Source of the DNA: an uncultured Opitutia bacterium
GTDB lineage: Bacteria > Verrucomicrobiota > Verrucomicrobiia > Opitutales > Opitutaceae
NCBI GenBank assembly: GCA_903839035.1
Contig: CAIMAQ010000024.1
Coordinates: 32,776-96,775, forward strand
DNA: 64,000 bases
Reading direction: 5' to 3'
Shown here: one piece after another, positions 51,742 through 60,390 of the stretch
Position numbering within the stretch: position 1 is the stretch's first letter
How the letters are laid out: each line of letters opens with the position of its first letter
Notes under the pieces: model-generated
Databases searched by the model: none
The model's input: the letters and a program-made list of their open reading frames with translations, nothing else
Told to the model about the DNA's origin: nothing
Program-made: the position numbers and the translations under genes

Positions 51742-52821
51742 TCAGTCCTCGTTTTCCAGGCGGGGGCGGACGCGCTGGCCCTTGGTGATTTTCTTCCACG
51801 CGGCGCGGCCGGCGCGGGCCAGCTGGGGGTTGGCCTTGCGGGCGGCATAGGCCTGCTCGCGCTGGAGTTTCAGGAAATTCTGCCAGCGGGCCGGATCGAG
51901 CGTGCCGGCGGCGAGTGCGGCCTGCATGGCGCAGCCGGGCTCGGCGTCATGGCGGCAGTCGCTGAAGCGGCAGCGGGTGGCGAGGGCCGCGATATCGGCG
52001 AAGGTCTCATCGAGGGTGGGGGCACCGAGGTCCCACAGCTGCAACTCGCGCATGCCGGGGGTGTCGATGACGAGCGACCCGGACGGCGCGACGATCAACT
52101 CGCGGTGGGTGGTGGTGTGCCGGCCCTTGCCGTGCGTGTCGCTGGTGGCACCTGTGAGTTGGCGGTCGGTGCCGAGCAGGCGGTTGATCAGGGTGGATTT
52201 GCCGGCGCCGGACGCGCCGAGCAGCGCCACGGTGCGGCCGGGCGCGAGCCAGTCGCCGAGGGCGACGGCGGGGTCGGCATCGCGGGCGGCGCTCACCGCC
52301 ACGACCTGTGCGCCGGAGGCGAGGGCGGCCACCTCGGCGCGGATGGCGGCGGGGTCGGAGTGCAGGTCGGACTTGTTGAGCACGATCACGGGCTGGGCGC
52401 CGCTGTCCCAGGCGACCGCGAGGTAACGCTCGATGCGCCGGAGGTTGAAATGCTCGTCGAGGGCCGAGACGAGGAAGACCGTGTCGATGTTGGCGGCGAC
52501 AATCTGCTCGACGTCTTCGTCACCGGCGGCGCGGCGGGAGAACTTGGTGCGGCGGGGCAGCACGGCATGGATGTCGGCCTGGGCCTCGCCCAGGCGCGGG
52601 CGCACGACAACCCAGTCGCCGACGGCGGGCAGGTCGGTGCGGGTAGCCGACTCATGGAGGAGCCGGCCGGTGCAGGTGGCAGAGAATTCACCGGCGGCGG
52701 AGTAAAGCACGCAGGTGTGCTTGTGTTCGAGTACGACGCGCGCCGGCACGAAACCGGACGAGGCAAAGGGCGTGAAATGATTCGCGAAGAAATCATCCCA
52801 GCCGAGGGCGGAGAGATCCAT
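51742..52821 (-). CDS. rsgA: Ribosome small-subunit GTPase RsgA
   Basis: The 359-residue protein is a circularly permuted GTPase: NKSD (G4) comes before LLGASGAGKSTLINRLLG (G1), then VIDTPGMRELQLWD (G3). A C-terminal zinc site reads CRFSDCRHDAEPGC. An N-terminal OB domain precedes. RsgA checks 30S subunit maturation. It stands alone on this strand, 70 nt before a terminator belonging to the yhbY transcript. Confidence 0.95.
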   Translation of the reverse strand: MDLSALGWDDFFANHFTPFASSGFVPARVVLEHKHTCVLYSAAGEFSATCTGRLLHESATRTDLPAVGDWVVVRPRLGEAQADIHAVLPRRTKFSRRAAGDEDVEQIVAANIDTVFLVSALDEHFNLRRIERYLAVAWDSGAQPVIVLNKSDLHSDPAAIRAEVAALASGAQVVAVSAARDADPAVALGDWLAPGRTVALLGASGAGKSTLINRLLGTDRQLTGATSDTHGKGRHTTTHRELIVAPSGSLVIDTPGMRELQLWDLGAPTLDETFADIAALATRCRFSDCRHDAEPGCAMQAALAAGTLDPARWQNFLKLQREQAYAARKANPQLARAGRAAWKKITKGQRVRPRLENED

Positions 52822-52891
52822 GGGAGTGAAGAACCGAAAGAGTGGGAAAGGAAAGGACCGGGAAAACGCGCGGAGGTGGCACCGGCGGCCC

Positions 52892-52922
52892 GAAGCAAAA
52901 AGGCCGCCTGGGCGGGCGGCCT
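52892..52922 (-). terminator. Intrinsic terminator of the yhbY transcript
   Basis: On the minus strand AGGCCGCC-CGCCCA-GGCGGCCT forms a perfect 8-bp stem running into a T-run. It lies about 170 nt beyond the yhbY stop and would protect rsgA from readthrough. Confidence 0.8.
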
Positions 52923-52950
52923 GAATTTCGGGGAGAAAGGAACGGCGCGG

Positions 52951-53016
52951 TCAGACGCGCACGGTCAGGGCAACCGGCCGGGGCAGGCGGAGATGGCTGG
53001 GGGCAAGATCAGTCAT
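52951..53016 (-). CDS. Possible 21-residue small ORF after yhbY
   Basis: An ATG at 53016 opens 21 codons (MTDLAPSHLRLPRPVALTVRV) ending 28 nt before the terminator hairpin. No clear ribosome-binding site is visible. It is the only ORF in this 170-nt tail of the yhbY transcript; it may be a real microprotein or chance. Confidence 0.2.
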   Translation of the reverse strand: MTDLAPSHLRLPRPVALTVRV

Positions 53017-53093
53017 GGTGGGTTGCGCGGTTGAGGGTTGAAGGGACTCCAGGAGGGAGTGACGCCGGAGAAAATCCTCGGCAAAGGGTCGGG

Positions 53094-53432
53094 TCAAGGC
53101 TGGGCCTCAGGCGCATCCGACGCGCCGGGCAGCTCGACCTTGCGTGACGCCGGCTCGGGGTGCTGGCGGTAAAAGAGGGCGGTGTGGCCGACGGAGCCGA
53201 CACACACGCAGCGGCCCTCATCGGCGATCTGCGCGCAGAGCACGGCGCGCTCGTCACGCTCGGTGCCAAGGAAACGGAGTTTCACCAGCTCATGGCTGCG
53301 CAGGAATTTCTGCAGCTCGGCCAAGAATGCCGGCGTGAGGCCGCCCTTGCCGAGTTTCAGCGAGGGTTCGAGGGTCTGGCCGAGGCCGCGGAGGTGGGCC
53401 TTCTGCGCGCCGGAGAGGGGAAAGTCGTACAT
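53094..53432 (-). CDS. yhbY: YhbY-type (CRM domain) RNA-binding protein
   Basis: The 112-residue protein has the CRM fold signature LSGAQKAHLRGLGQTLEPSLKLGKGGLT, and the later SHELVKLRFLG and GHTALFYR. YhbY binds pre-50S ribosomal RNA. Its C-terminal ~20 residues (ASRKVELPGASDAPEAQP) are a disordered extension. It lies near rsgA and rsuA, two other ribosome-related genes. Confidence 0.88.
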   Translation of the reverse strand: MYDFPLSGAQKAHLRGLGQTLEPSLKLGKGGLTPAFLAELQKFLRSHELVKLRFLGTERDERAVLCAQIADEGRCVCVGSVGHTALFYRQHPEPASRKVELPGASDAPEAQP

Positions 53433-53543
53433 GAGGGAAAACGGTGGCAGGGTTGGGGGTGGAAGGGAAATTTTAAGTGAGTGGAGGTTTGGGATAGGTC
53501 GTAGATGCCCTATGCGACCTACAGGATCTATGGCAGGCCGCCC

Positions 53544-54239
53544 TCAGGCGCCGAAATAATCCAGCGGCAACTCGCGCCACTGGCCGGCGGGGAGGTCGCC
53601 GAGCTCGAGCGGGCCGAAGCGCGCCCGATGCAGGGTGAGGACCGTCGCGCCCGAGGCGGCGAACATGCGCCGGACCTGGTGGTAGCGGCCCTCGGTGAGC
53701 GTCAGCTCGGCTTCGCGGGGGGAAAGGAGGTTCAGGGTCGCCGGCGCGCAGGGTGCGTCCTCGCCGTCGAGCAGGAGCGTGCCGCTGGCGAACTGCGCGA
53801 TGAGCTCGGGCGAGAGGTCGCGGTCCACCGTGGCGCGGTAGACCTTGGGCACCTTGTGCTTGGGCGAGGTCAGGCGGTGGACCAGGGGCGAGAGGTCGGT
53901 GAGCAGCAGCACGCCGCTGGTGTCCTTGTCGAGCCGGCCGATGCTGGTGACCGATGGATTGCGCTGCCGCCAGCGGCTGGGGATCAGCGAATAAATGTCC
54001 GGGCCCTCGCGGCCATCATGCGAGCAGACCAGGCCCACGGGCTTGTGCAGCAGCAGGAGCAGGCCCGCGGGATGGTCGAGGGACTCGCCGTCCACGGTCA
54101 CATCGGCCGGGACGGCCTTGGCGCCAAAATCATCCGCGACCGCACCCTTCACGGCCAGGCGGCCCGCCGCGACCCAGCCCCGGGCCTCCCGGCGGGAACA
54201 GTAGCCGAGACTGGAGAGAAGCTGGTCGAGCCGGCGCAT
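53544..54239 (-). CDS. rsuA: 16S rRNA pseudouridine synthase, RsuA type
   Basis: The ATG at 54239 gives 231 residues; a TTG 12 nt upstream is less likely. An N-terminal S4 domain (RLDQLLSSLGYCSRREARGWVAAGRLAV) precedes the catalytic motif SIGRLDKDTSGVLLLT with its Asp, and the closing GRYHQVRRMFAASG is family-typical. It likely makes the single pseudouridine in helix 18 of 16S rRNA; related RluE/RluF-type targets cannot be fully excluded. Confidence 0.9.
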   Translation of the reverse strand: MRRLDQLLSSLGYCSRREARGWVAAGRLAVKGAVADDFGAKAVPADVTVDGESLDHPAGLLLLLHKPVGLVCSHDGREGPDIYSLIPSRWRQRNPSVTSIGRLDKDTSGVLLLTDLSPLVHRLTSPKHKVPKVYRATVDRDLSPELIAQFASGTLLLDGEDAPCAPATLNLLSPREAELTLTEGRYHQVRRMFAASGATVLTLHRARFGPLELGDLPAGQWRELPLDYFGA

Positions 54240-54320
54240 GGCGTCACTCAACCATGAAGTGGGTGCGGAACACGAAGAAATTGATTCAACTCCGGGGGAA
54301 GTTCGCGCGTACTAGGCCTG

Positions 54321-55493
54321 ATGAAGTTGCTTTTCCCGCTTCTGGCCCTGCTGCTGGCCGGCGTTTCCCTGCTGACGATGGTACGCGCGCCTCACTGGAT
54401 GTGGGCCTGGAAGCTGACGATCCTGGCCGGCGAATTCGGGCACTGGCTGGCGCTGCTGCCCCTGGCGCTGGCGCTGGCGAACGCCGCGCGGCCGGCCAGC
54501 GAGGGACGCACCCTGACGCTCGCGCTGTGCGGGATTGCGTTCATCGGCCTGCTGCGGCCGGTGTCCAGCGCCTACCGGCAGTCGGCGCATTTGCCGGCGG
54601 AACTGACGACGGCGTTCGGGGACGCGGCGCCGGCCGGACCGGTGTTTGAGTTCAGCCGGCTGTACCGCCTCGGGGGCGTGCCGGCGCCGGCGATGACGAC
54701 GGAAGTGTTTGACCGGCCGGACGGGCAGGAGCTGAAACTGGATTTTTATGCGCCGCTGCGGGCCTCGGCCGAAAAATCTTCCGACCCGGGTCCGCGGCGC
54801 GGCGCGCCCTGCCTGGTGGTGATCCACGGCGGCGGGTGGGACGGGGGAGATCGCACGCAACTGGCTGGCTGGAATTCCCGTTGGACGGCCCGCGGTTATG
54901 CGGTGGCGGCGGTTAGTTACCGGCTGGCGCCGCACTGGATCTGGCCGGCCCAACGCGAGGATGTGCTGGCGGCGATCACCTGGCTCAAGGCGCAGGCGGG
55001 GCAGCTTGGGATCGACCCGACGCGGCTGGTGCTGGTCGGGCGTTCCGCCGGCGGGCAGCTGGCGGCGGCGGTGGGTTACGGGGCCCGGGATCCCGCGATC
55101 CGCGGCGTGGTCGCGCTGTATGCGCCTCATGACATGCCGTTTGTGTGGTCGGTTTCCCGGGAGGATGACGCGCTCAATTCCGCCAAGCTCATGCGGCAGT
55201 ATTTCGGCGGGCCGCTCACGGAGGAGAACCACGCCCTGTATGTGTCCGCCAGCAGCCAGTCGCTGGCCCGGGCGGACTCGCCGCCCACGCTGTTAATCCA
55301 TGGCGAACTCGACACGCTGTCGTGGGACCGGCACAGCGAGCGGCTGACCGCCCGGCTGGCGGAGCTGCACGTGCCGCATTGCTACCTGCGCCTGCCCTGG
55401 GCCACGCACGGGTTCGATTTCAACCCCGACGGGCCCGGCGGCCAGCTGAACGACTACGCCATCGACCGGTTCCTCTCAGCCGTAACGCGGTAG
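54321..55493 (+). CDS. Membrane-anchored alpha/beta hydrolase (esterase)
   Basis: The 390-residue protein has two to three N-terminal membrane segments (about 3-20, 30-55, 68-84) and then a BD-FAE-type alpha/beta hydrolase: oxyanion HGGGWDGG, nucleophile Ser in VGRSAGGQLA, acid in HGELDTLSW and His in ATHGFDFN. It should cleave an ester outside the membrane. Hormone-sensitive lipase-like esterases are related. Substrate unknown. Confidence 0.85.
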   Translation: MKLLFPLLALLLAGVSLLTMVRAPHWMWAWKLTILAGEFGHWLALLPLALALANAARPASEGRTLTLALCGIAFIGLLRPVSSAYRQSAHLPAELTTAFGDAAPAGPVFEFSRLYRLGGVPAPAMTTEVFDRPDGQELKLDFYAPLRASAEKSSDPGPRRGAPCLVVIHGGGWDGGDRTQLAGWNSRWTARGYAVAAVSYRLAPHWIWPAQREDVLAAITWLKAQAGQLGIDPTRLVLVGRSAGGQLAAAVGYGARDPAIRGVVALYAPHDMPFVWSVSREDDALNSAKLMRQYFGGPLTEENHALYVSASSQSLARADSPPTLLIHGELDTLSWDRHSERLTARLAELHVPHCYLRLPWATHGFDFNPDGPGGQLNDYAIDRFLSAVTR

Positions 55494-55568
55494 AAACCGC
55501 GCGATTTGGCTCGGCAAGGGTACCCGCATTTGGGATGCCTTGGGTTCCGGCGCATCACACCACTTTTT

Positions 55569-57101
55569 ATGTCACTCTGGGAATACAAGGTCATCACCAG
55601 CGGCAAGGGCGGCTTCGCTTCGCCCGCGCTGCTGGAAAAATTTCTGAACGATCTCGGCCGCGAGGAATGGGAGATTGTCCATTTCCATTCGCAGCCCGAC
55701 AACCTGCTCGCTTTCACCGGCCTCGTGCGGCGCTCGACGCAGCGCGACTGGTCGCTGGAGGACGCGGTGGCCACGGCGGCGAAGGCCGAGGCGGAGAAAC
55801 TGCGGGCGGAGTTTGCCGCCAAGTTCCAGGCCGCCGCCTCCAACGCCCCCGCGGCTGAGGAAAAGTCCCCGAGTTTCCTGGAGGAGAAGACCGCGCCGAA
55901 CGACGGCTTCCGCAAGCCGGTCGACACCTCGAGCGACGGCGACCCGGATGCGCCGGAAGGCGAGAAGGACGAGTGGGACCAGCTCAACGAGGAAAACGAG
56001 CTCCCGACCTTCTTTGATGCGCTCAAGCCGCACATGCGCCGCAACCAGCGCGGGCCGGGCATGGCGGTGGGCCTCGATTATCTGGCCAAGAAGTGGGACC
56101 TGTCCGAGGAGGACGTGAAGGGCGCGCTGGTCGAGTGCGGGCTGCAGATTCCCGCCGACGACAACGCCGACCCGGTCTACGTCGAGTATGACGGCGATCT
56201 TTTCTGGGTGAACATCAACCGCCGCGGCGAATTGTGGATCAACACCCGCGAGAAGCCGCGCCCGGTGTTCCGGGTGGTGCCGGGCACGCGCGTGACGCCG
56301 GAAGCGGCCGTCCCGGCCGGCGCTGAACCTGCGGCCGCTGGATCCGCGCCGACGGATGCGCCGGCGGACGCTCCGGCCGAGCGGAAACCCGAGCAGCAAA
56401 ATCAAAGAGCGAAGCAAGGTGGGGCCCCGTTGCCGGAGGGTCCGGCGTTGCTGGAACGGATTCGTCCGCACATGCGCCGCAACCGCCACGAACCCGGCGG
56501 CTCGGGCAGCGCGACGTTCCTGTCGCGGGCGCTCCGGTGCAGCGAGGCGGACCTGGTGGCGGCGTTTACAAAACTGGGTCTCGTGGTGCCGGCGGCCGCG
56601 GCGGACCAGCCGGTGACAATCGAAGTCGGCCCGGACCTCTGGTGGCTCAATCTCGATTCGCGGGGCGGCCTGTGGATCAACGGCCGGGAAAAAGCCACCG
56701 GTGAAGCGGCGGCGAAGGAAGCGGAGCTTCCGCTGGAAGCATCTACCACGACCGCACCGGCACCTGCGTCAACGCCGGGTTCCGTGTTCGCCGGGGTGCG
56801 CCTGCTGCTGCAGGAAACCAAGACGGGGGCCGTGGCCGGCAAGACCGACCGCCTCGCCGAGAAGCTCGGGAAATCACCCGAGGAGTTTGTGGCCGCGCTC
56901 GTGGCGGCCGGGCTCAAGGTGCCGGAGAAGACGCGCGAGAAGCCGGTCTTCGTCGAGCACGCGGGCGAGATCTTCTGGCTGAACAAGAACGCCAAGGATG
57001 AACTCTGGCTCAACGCGAAGGCGTCGAAGTACCCCGAGGGCGACGGCGAGGGCAAGAAGCCGGCGGCCCGCGGGAAGAAGAAAGCCGAGCCGAAGGAGTA
57101 G
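55569..57101 (+). CDS. Three-repeat protein with winged-helix-like modules, function unknown
   Basis: The ATG at 55569 gives 510 residues. The N-terminal ~60 residues (SLWEYKVITSGKGGFASPALL) resemble a DUF4177-like strand-helix unit. Three copies of an ~85-residue module follow, at about 150-230, 290-375 and 400-490. The first two contain PHMRRNxRxPG-type starts and all end in VEYDGDLFWVNINRRGELWIN-like strands. Low-complexity Ala/Pro/Glu linkers join them. I do not recognise a known function; repeated small modules suggest scaffold or nucleic-acid binding. Confidence 0.65.
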   Translation: MSLWEYKVITSGKGGFASPALLEKFLNDLGREEWEIVHFHSQPDNLLAFTGLVRRSTQRDWSLEDAVATAAKAEAEKLRAEFAAKFQAAASNAPAAEEKSPSFLEEKTAPNDGFRKPVDTSSDGDPDAPEGEKDEWDQLNEENELPTFFDALKPHMRRNQRGPGMAVGLDYLAKKWDLSEEDVKGALVECGLQIPADDNADPVYVEYDGDLFWVNINRRGELWINTREKPRPVFRVVPGTRVTPEAAVPAGAEPAAAGSAPTDAPADAPAERKPEQQNQRAKQGGAPLPEGPALLERIRPHMRRNRHEPGGSGSATFLSRALRCSEADLVAAFTKLGLVVPAAAADQPVTIEVGPDLWWLNLDSRGGLWINGREKATGEAAAKEAELPLEASTTTAPAPASTPGSVFAGVRLLLQETKTGAVAGKTDRLAEKLGKSPEEFVAALVAAGLKVPEKTREKPVFVEHAGEIFWLNKNAKDELWLNAKASKYPEGDGEGKKPAARGKKKAEPKE

Positions 57102-57173
57102 TTGAAAGCTGAAAGGTGAAAGTCGAACGACCGGTCCAAGCCGGTCGGTGCGAGGCTCGCGCTCAACTTTCAA
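57101..57173. repeat. GTTGAAA-type intergenic palindrome with central hairpin
   Basis: GTTGAAA/GCTGAAA/GGTGAAA units (57101-57122) lie opposite CAACTTTCAAC (57163-57173). In the centre CGACCGG-TCCAAG-CCGGTCG (57128-57147) is a perfect hairpin. It separates convergent genes and may act as terminator. Confidence 0.5.
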
Positions 57174-57197
57174 CGCACAACTGCGGCCAACGGCCGC

Positions 57198-57839
57198 TTA
57201 CGCCTGGATCAGGCCCTTGCGGATTGCGAAGCGGACGAGGTCGGTCTGCGACTGCAGGCTCAGCTTGCGCATGAGATTGGTGCGGTGCGTCTCGGTGGTG
57301 CGCGGACTGAGGAAGAGCTTCTCGGCGATCGCGGAGTTGCTCAGGCCCTCGGCGGCGTACTGCAGTACTTCGCGCTCGCGCGACGAGAGCGCGGCGAGGG
57401 GATCGGCGGCTTCCGCGGGCTTGCTGACCAGGGCGCTGATGGCCCATTCGGAGAGCGGCGCACTCAGGAAGCGGCGGTTGGCCAGCACCTCGCGGGCGGC
57501 GTGCAGGATTTCAGAGGTATCGGAGCCCTTGAGCAGGTAGGCCATCGCGCCGCCGCGCAGCGCCTCGATCACGTAGGGCTCGTCGTTGTGCATCGAAAGG
57601 ATGAGGACCCGGGTGGACGGGCTCACGGCCCGCACCTGGCGCAGCACCTCGATGCCGTGCAGCCGGGGCAGGCTGAGATCGAGGAACAGCAGGTCCGGCT
57701 TGTGCCTCTCGATCGCCGCGACGGCGGCGAGGCCATCGGCCACCTCGGCGAGCACGGTGTATTTTTTCTCCGCTTCGAGCACGCTGCGCACGCCCTTGCG
57801 TACGATCTCGTGGTCGTCGGCGAGCACGACGGTGTTCAT
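57198..57839 (-). CDS. NarL/FixJ-type response regulator
   Basis: The 213-residue protein has a receiver (VVLADDHEIVRKG, acceptor Asp in LLFLDLSLPRLHG, MAYLLKGS) and a LuxR helix-turn-helix (LSSREREVLQYAAEGLSNSAIAEKLFLSPRTTETHRTNLMRKL). It overlaps the hybrid kinase gene by 4 nt, so the two form a two-component pair. Target genes are not known. Confidence 0.94.
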   Translation of the reverse strand: MNTVVLADDHEIVRKGVRSVLEAEKKYTVLAEVADGLAAVAAIERHKPDLLFLDLSLPRLHGIEVLRQVRAVSPSTRVLILSMHNDEPYVIEALRGGAMAYLLKGSDTSEILHAAREVLANRRFLSAPLSEWAISALVSKPAEAADPLAALSSREREVLQYAAEGLSNSAIAEKLFLSPRTTETHRTNLMRKLSLQSQTDLVRFAIRKGLIQA

Positions 57840-59488
57840 GCGCGGCCTCCCACCAGTTCGGGCTTGGCCTCGGTTGCGACGCCGAGCGGAAATTCCGCAT
57901 GGATGCGCGTACCCTGGCCCTCGCGGGAAAAAATCTCCACGGTGCCGCCGGCGAGGGTCACGCGTTCGGTCAGGCTGGTCAGGCCGATGGAACTGCGCGA
58001 AGCCAGCACGGCCTCGAGGTTAAAGCCGTGGCCGCGGTCCACGATGTCCAGCAGGAGCTTGGCGCTGCCGCCCGCATCGTCGGCGGTGGCCGGGGAATGC
58101 GTCACGGCGACCGAGGCCGCGGTGACACCCGCGTGGCGGGCGACATTGGTGAGCGCCTCCTGCACGATGCGGAAGACGGCGATCTCAAGCTCGATCGGCA
58201 GCCGCTCCTGGGGCAGGGAGACCTCCACGGTCGCGTTGATCCCGGTCTGTTTTTGAAAGAGGCGGGCGTGCCATTCCAGGGCCGCGCACAGGCCCAGGTC
58301 GTCGAGGATGCGCGGGCGGAACTGCTGGGTGAGCTCGCGCACGTGGGCCATGAGCTCGGTGGCGAGGACCATGGACTCGGCCAGCTGCTCCTGCAGCGGG
58401 GCATCGGACCCGGCGCCGGCGTGCTTCACCAGGGCCTCGAGCTGGAACTTGAGGCCGGTGAGCATCTGGCCGATCTGGTCGTGGAGCTCGCGGGCGATGG
58501 CGCGCCGCTCATCCTCCTGGATCTTAAACAGGCGCTTCGAGAGGATTTGCAGGCGGGCGGCGTGTTCCGCGGCATGACGCTCGGCCTTGTGGCGCACGGC
58601 GACCTCGGTTTGAAGCTCCTGCGTGCGGCTGGTCACCTGGCCCTCGAGCGAGTGGTTCAGTTCCGCGAGGTCGCGGGTCAGCCGCTGGTTGAGCCGGTCG
58701 GTGTCGGCGTTCCGCAGCAGGCTGTGGAGCGAGAACACCAGCTCGGAGAGATAACCCTCGGTCTGCAGGATGTAGTCCTGCGCGCCGAGCTTGAACGCCG
58801 CCACGGCGGTCTCGCCGTCATTGTGGGCGGCGAGGACGATCACGGGGGCGCCGGCGGAATGGGAATGGATCTTGCGCAGCGCATTGAGCGGACCCTCGGC
58901 ACCGGGATCGGGTCCGAGGATGACGGCGTCGAAGGCCACCCGGCTGGCGAGGGCGCGCTCGAGGTCGTCGAACGTCGGCAGGGTGACGAGCGAAAAGCGG
59001 GGCGCATGCTGCGCGAAGAATTCGAGCAGTTTTTTCCGCAGGATCTCCGAGCCCTCAATGAGCAGCAGGTGGTATTTTTCCGCGGTGGGCGCGACCCGCT
59101 GGCCGGCGAATTTTTCCTGGTGGCGCGCATGGACGTGCTGGACGATGGCGGGCAGTTCCAGGAACTGCGGGCTCGTCTTGTCGATGCAGTCCACCGCGCC
59201 GGCGCGGAGGGCCTTGACCGCCAGCTTGGTCTGGCCCCTGCCGCTGACCATGATCACCGGCGTGGTGTCGCCGCGGGAGGCCAGGTCGCTCAAGATGTGC
59301 AGGCCGTCGATGTCGGGGAGCTCGAAATCCAGGAGCAGCACATCAATGTCACGCTGTGCCATGCGCTCGAGGCAGGAGCGTCCATCGGGTACGATTTCCA
59401 GGACACATTCCGGGGCCATGCGCTCAAAATACGCCTGAACCACCCCGCTGATCGGCGGGTCGTCATCGGCATAAAGTACGCGGATCAT
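57836..59488 (-). CDS. Hybrid sensor: receiver, degenerate receiver, HisKA_3 histidine kinase
   Basis: The 550-residue protein starts with a receiver (acceptor Asp54 in LLLDFELPD), then a second receiver-like domain (about 138-255) with Gly (VILGPDP) where the acceptor Asp should be. A coiled linker leads to a HisKA_3 domain with His336 in AIARELHDQIGQMLTGLKF and an ATPase domain (VVDRGHGFN-type and SSIGLTSLTERV). No membrane segment is visible, so it is soluble and probably takes phosphate or signals from another protein. It likely phosphorylates the overlapping NarL-type regulator. Confidence 0.92.
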   Translation of the reverse strand: MIRVLYADDDPPISGVVQAYFERMAPECVLEIVPDGRSCLERMAQRDIDVLLLDFELPDIDGLHILSDLASRGDTTPVIMVSGRGQTKLAVKALRAGAVDCIDKTSPQFLELPAIVQHVHARHQEKFAGQRVAPTAEKYHLLLIEGSEILRKKLLEFFAQHAPRFSLVTLPTFDDLERALASRVAFDAVILGPDPGAEGPLNALRKIHSHSAGAPVIVLAAHNDGETAVAAFKLGAQDYILQTEGYLSELVFSLHSLLRNADTDRLNQRLTRDLAELNHSLEGQVTSRTQELQTEVAVRHKAERHAAEHAARLQILSKRLFKIQEDERRAIARELHDQIGQMLTGLKFQLEALVKHAGAGSDAPLQEQLAESMVLATELMAHVRELTQQFRPRILDDLGLCAALEWHARLFQKQTGINATVEVSLPQERLPIELEIAVFRIVQEALTNVARHAGVTAASVAVTHSPATADDAGGSAKLLLDIVDRGHGFNLEAVLASRSSIGLTSLTERVTLAGGTVEIFSREGQGTRIHAEFPLGVATEAKPELVGGRA

Positions 59489-59723
59489 CGGAGCGATGGG
59501 TTCGGAAATCGTGGAATCGTGGCCGGCAACGGACGCTTTATTGGACCGGATTCGAAGCTAGCTTAGGCCATTATCACAGTACAGGACAGAAAGTTGCGCT
59601 ATCGTCCTATGAACGTGGAAGATTAGGCCTAGTAAGTAGGGAACTTACCCCAGCGGACCACACGCGCTTGAACAAGGGTCCACCCGGATAGTGGGAGGGA
59701 GCGGTAAACGGTAGAGTGAGGGC

Positions 59724-60347
59724 ATGAATCCCCCCGCAGCCTTCAGCCTAGTCCGCGCCGCGTCCACCGTGACGCGGCTCTCGGCTGTGCTGGCGATGAC
59801 CGCGGGGGCGCTTGTTTTCAGCGGTTGCAGCTCGCTGTCGGTGAGCCGTGATCTGGACACGATCGTCGCGCTGGCGCCGGCCCCGGTGCTGGTGAAGAAG
59901 GGCGCGGAACTCCGCACGGCTGAGGCCGCGGCGGCGAACGTGACGGGCGCGCAGGCTTTTCTCGGCGCCGGTGAATCCATGCAACCCATCTACGCCAGCG
60001 GCACCGCGATCGTGGTGACCCCCGCTGAGTTCACCGATCTCCGCCCGGGCATGTCGGTGGTGTATGTGAACCGCGACGGCCGCGGGGTGGCGCACGCACT
60101 GGTGGAAAAGTCCGGCGGCGGTTGGATCGCCCGGGGCGTCAACAACCCCCAGCAGGACGAGGAACTCGTCACGGTCCGCAATCTCGTCGGTGTCATCACG
60201 CAGGCTTATGCTTCCTCGGACACGTCGTTCCGCCGCGACTTGGCGGCCCGTTCTCTCCTGAAGATGGCGAACAGCACCAAGACGCAGGTCGCGCTGAATT
60301 TTTCGAAGGCTGGTGCCACCACCAACATGGTGCTGGCCTCGCAGTAA
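59724..60347 (+). CDS. Lipoprotein with SipW-like signal peptidase fold
   Basis: The 207-residue protein has a lipobox ALVFSGC with Cys35. The following domain resembles S26B (SipW/SEC11) signal peptidases: catalytic Ser85 in GAGESMQPI, then His124 in GVAHALVEKSGGGW and GVNNPQQDEELV. In that branch a His replaces the usual Lys as general base. A lipid-anchored peptidase with no other membrane segment would be unusual; it could instead be a dead paralogue with a binding role. Confidence 0.6.
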   Translation: MNPPAAFSLVRAASTVTRLSAVLAMTAGALVFSGCSSLSVSRDLDTIVALAPAPVLVKKGAELRTAEAAAANVTGAQAFLGAGESMQPIYASGTAIVVTPAEFTDLRPGMSVVYVNRDGRGVAHALVEKSGGGWIARGVNNPQQDEELVTVRNLVGVITQAYASSDTSFRRDLAARSLLKMANSTKTQVALNFSKAGATTNMVLASQ

Positions 60348-60390
60348 CCGAACCGTTCGCTACCACGGGGTGGCAGTGGGCGGTTACGGT

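Noticed and set aside
57899..59566. Long open frame antisense to the histidine kinase
   Set aside because: It is a codon-position shadow of the kinase gene; the kinase has receiver and HisKA_3 motifs.
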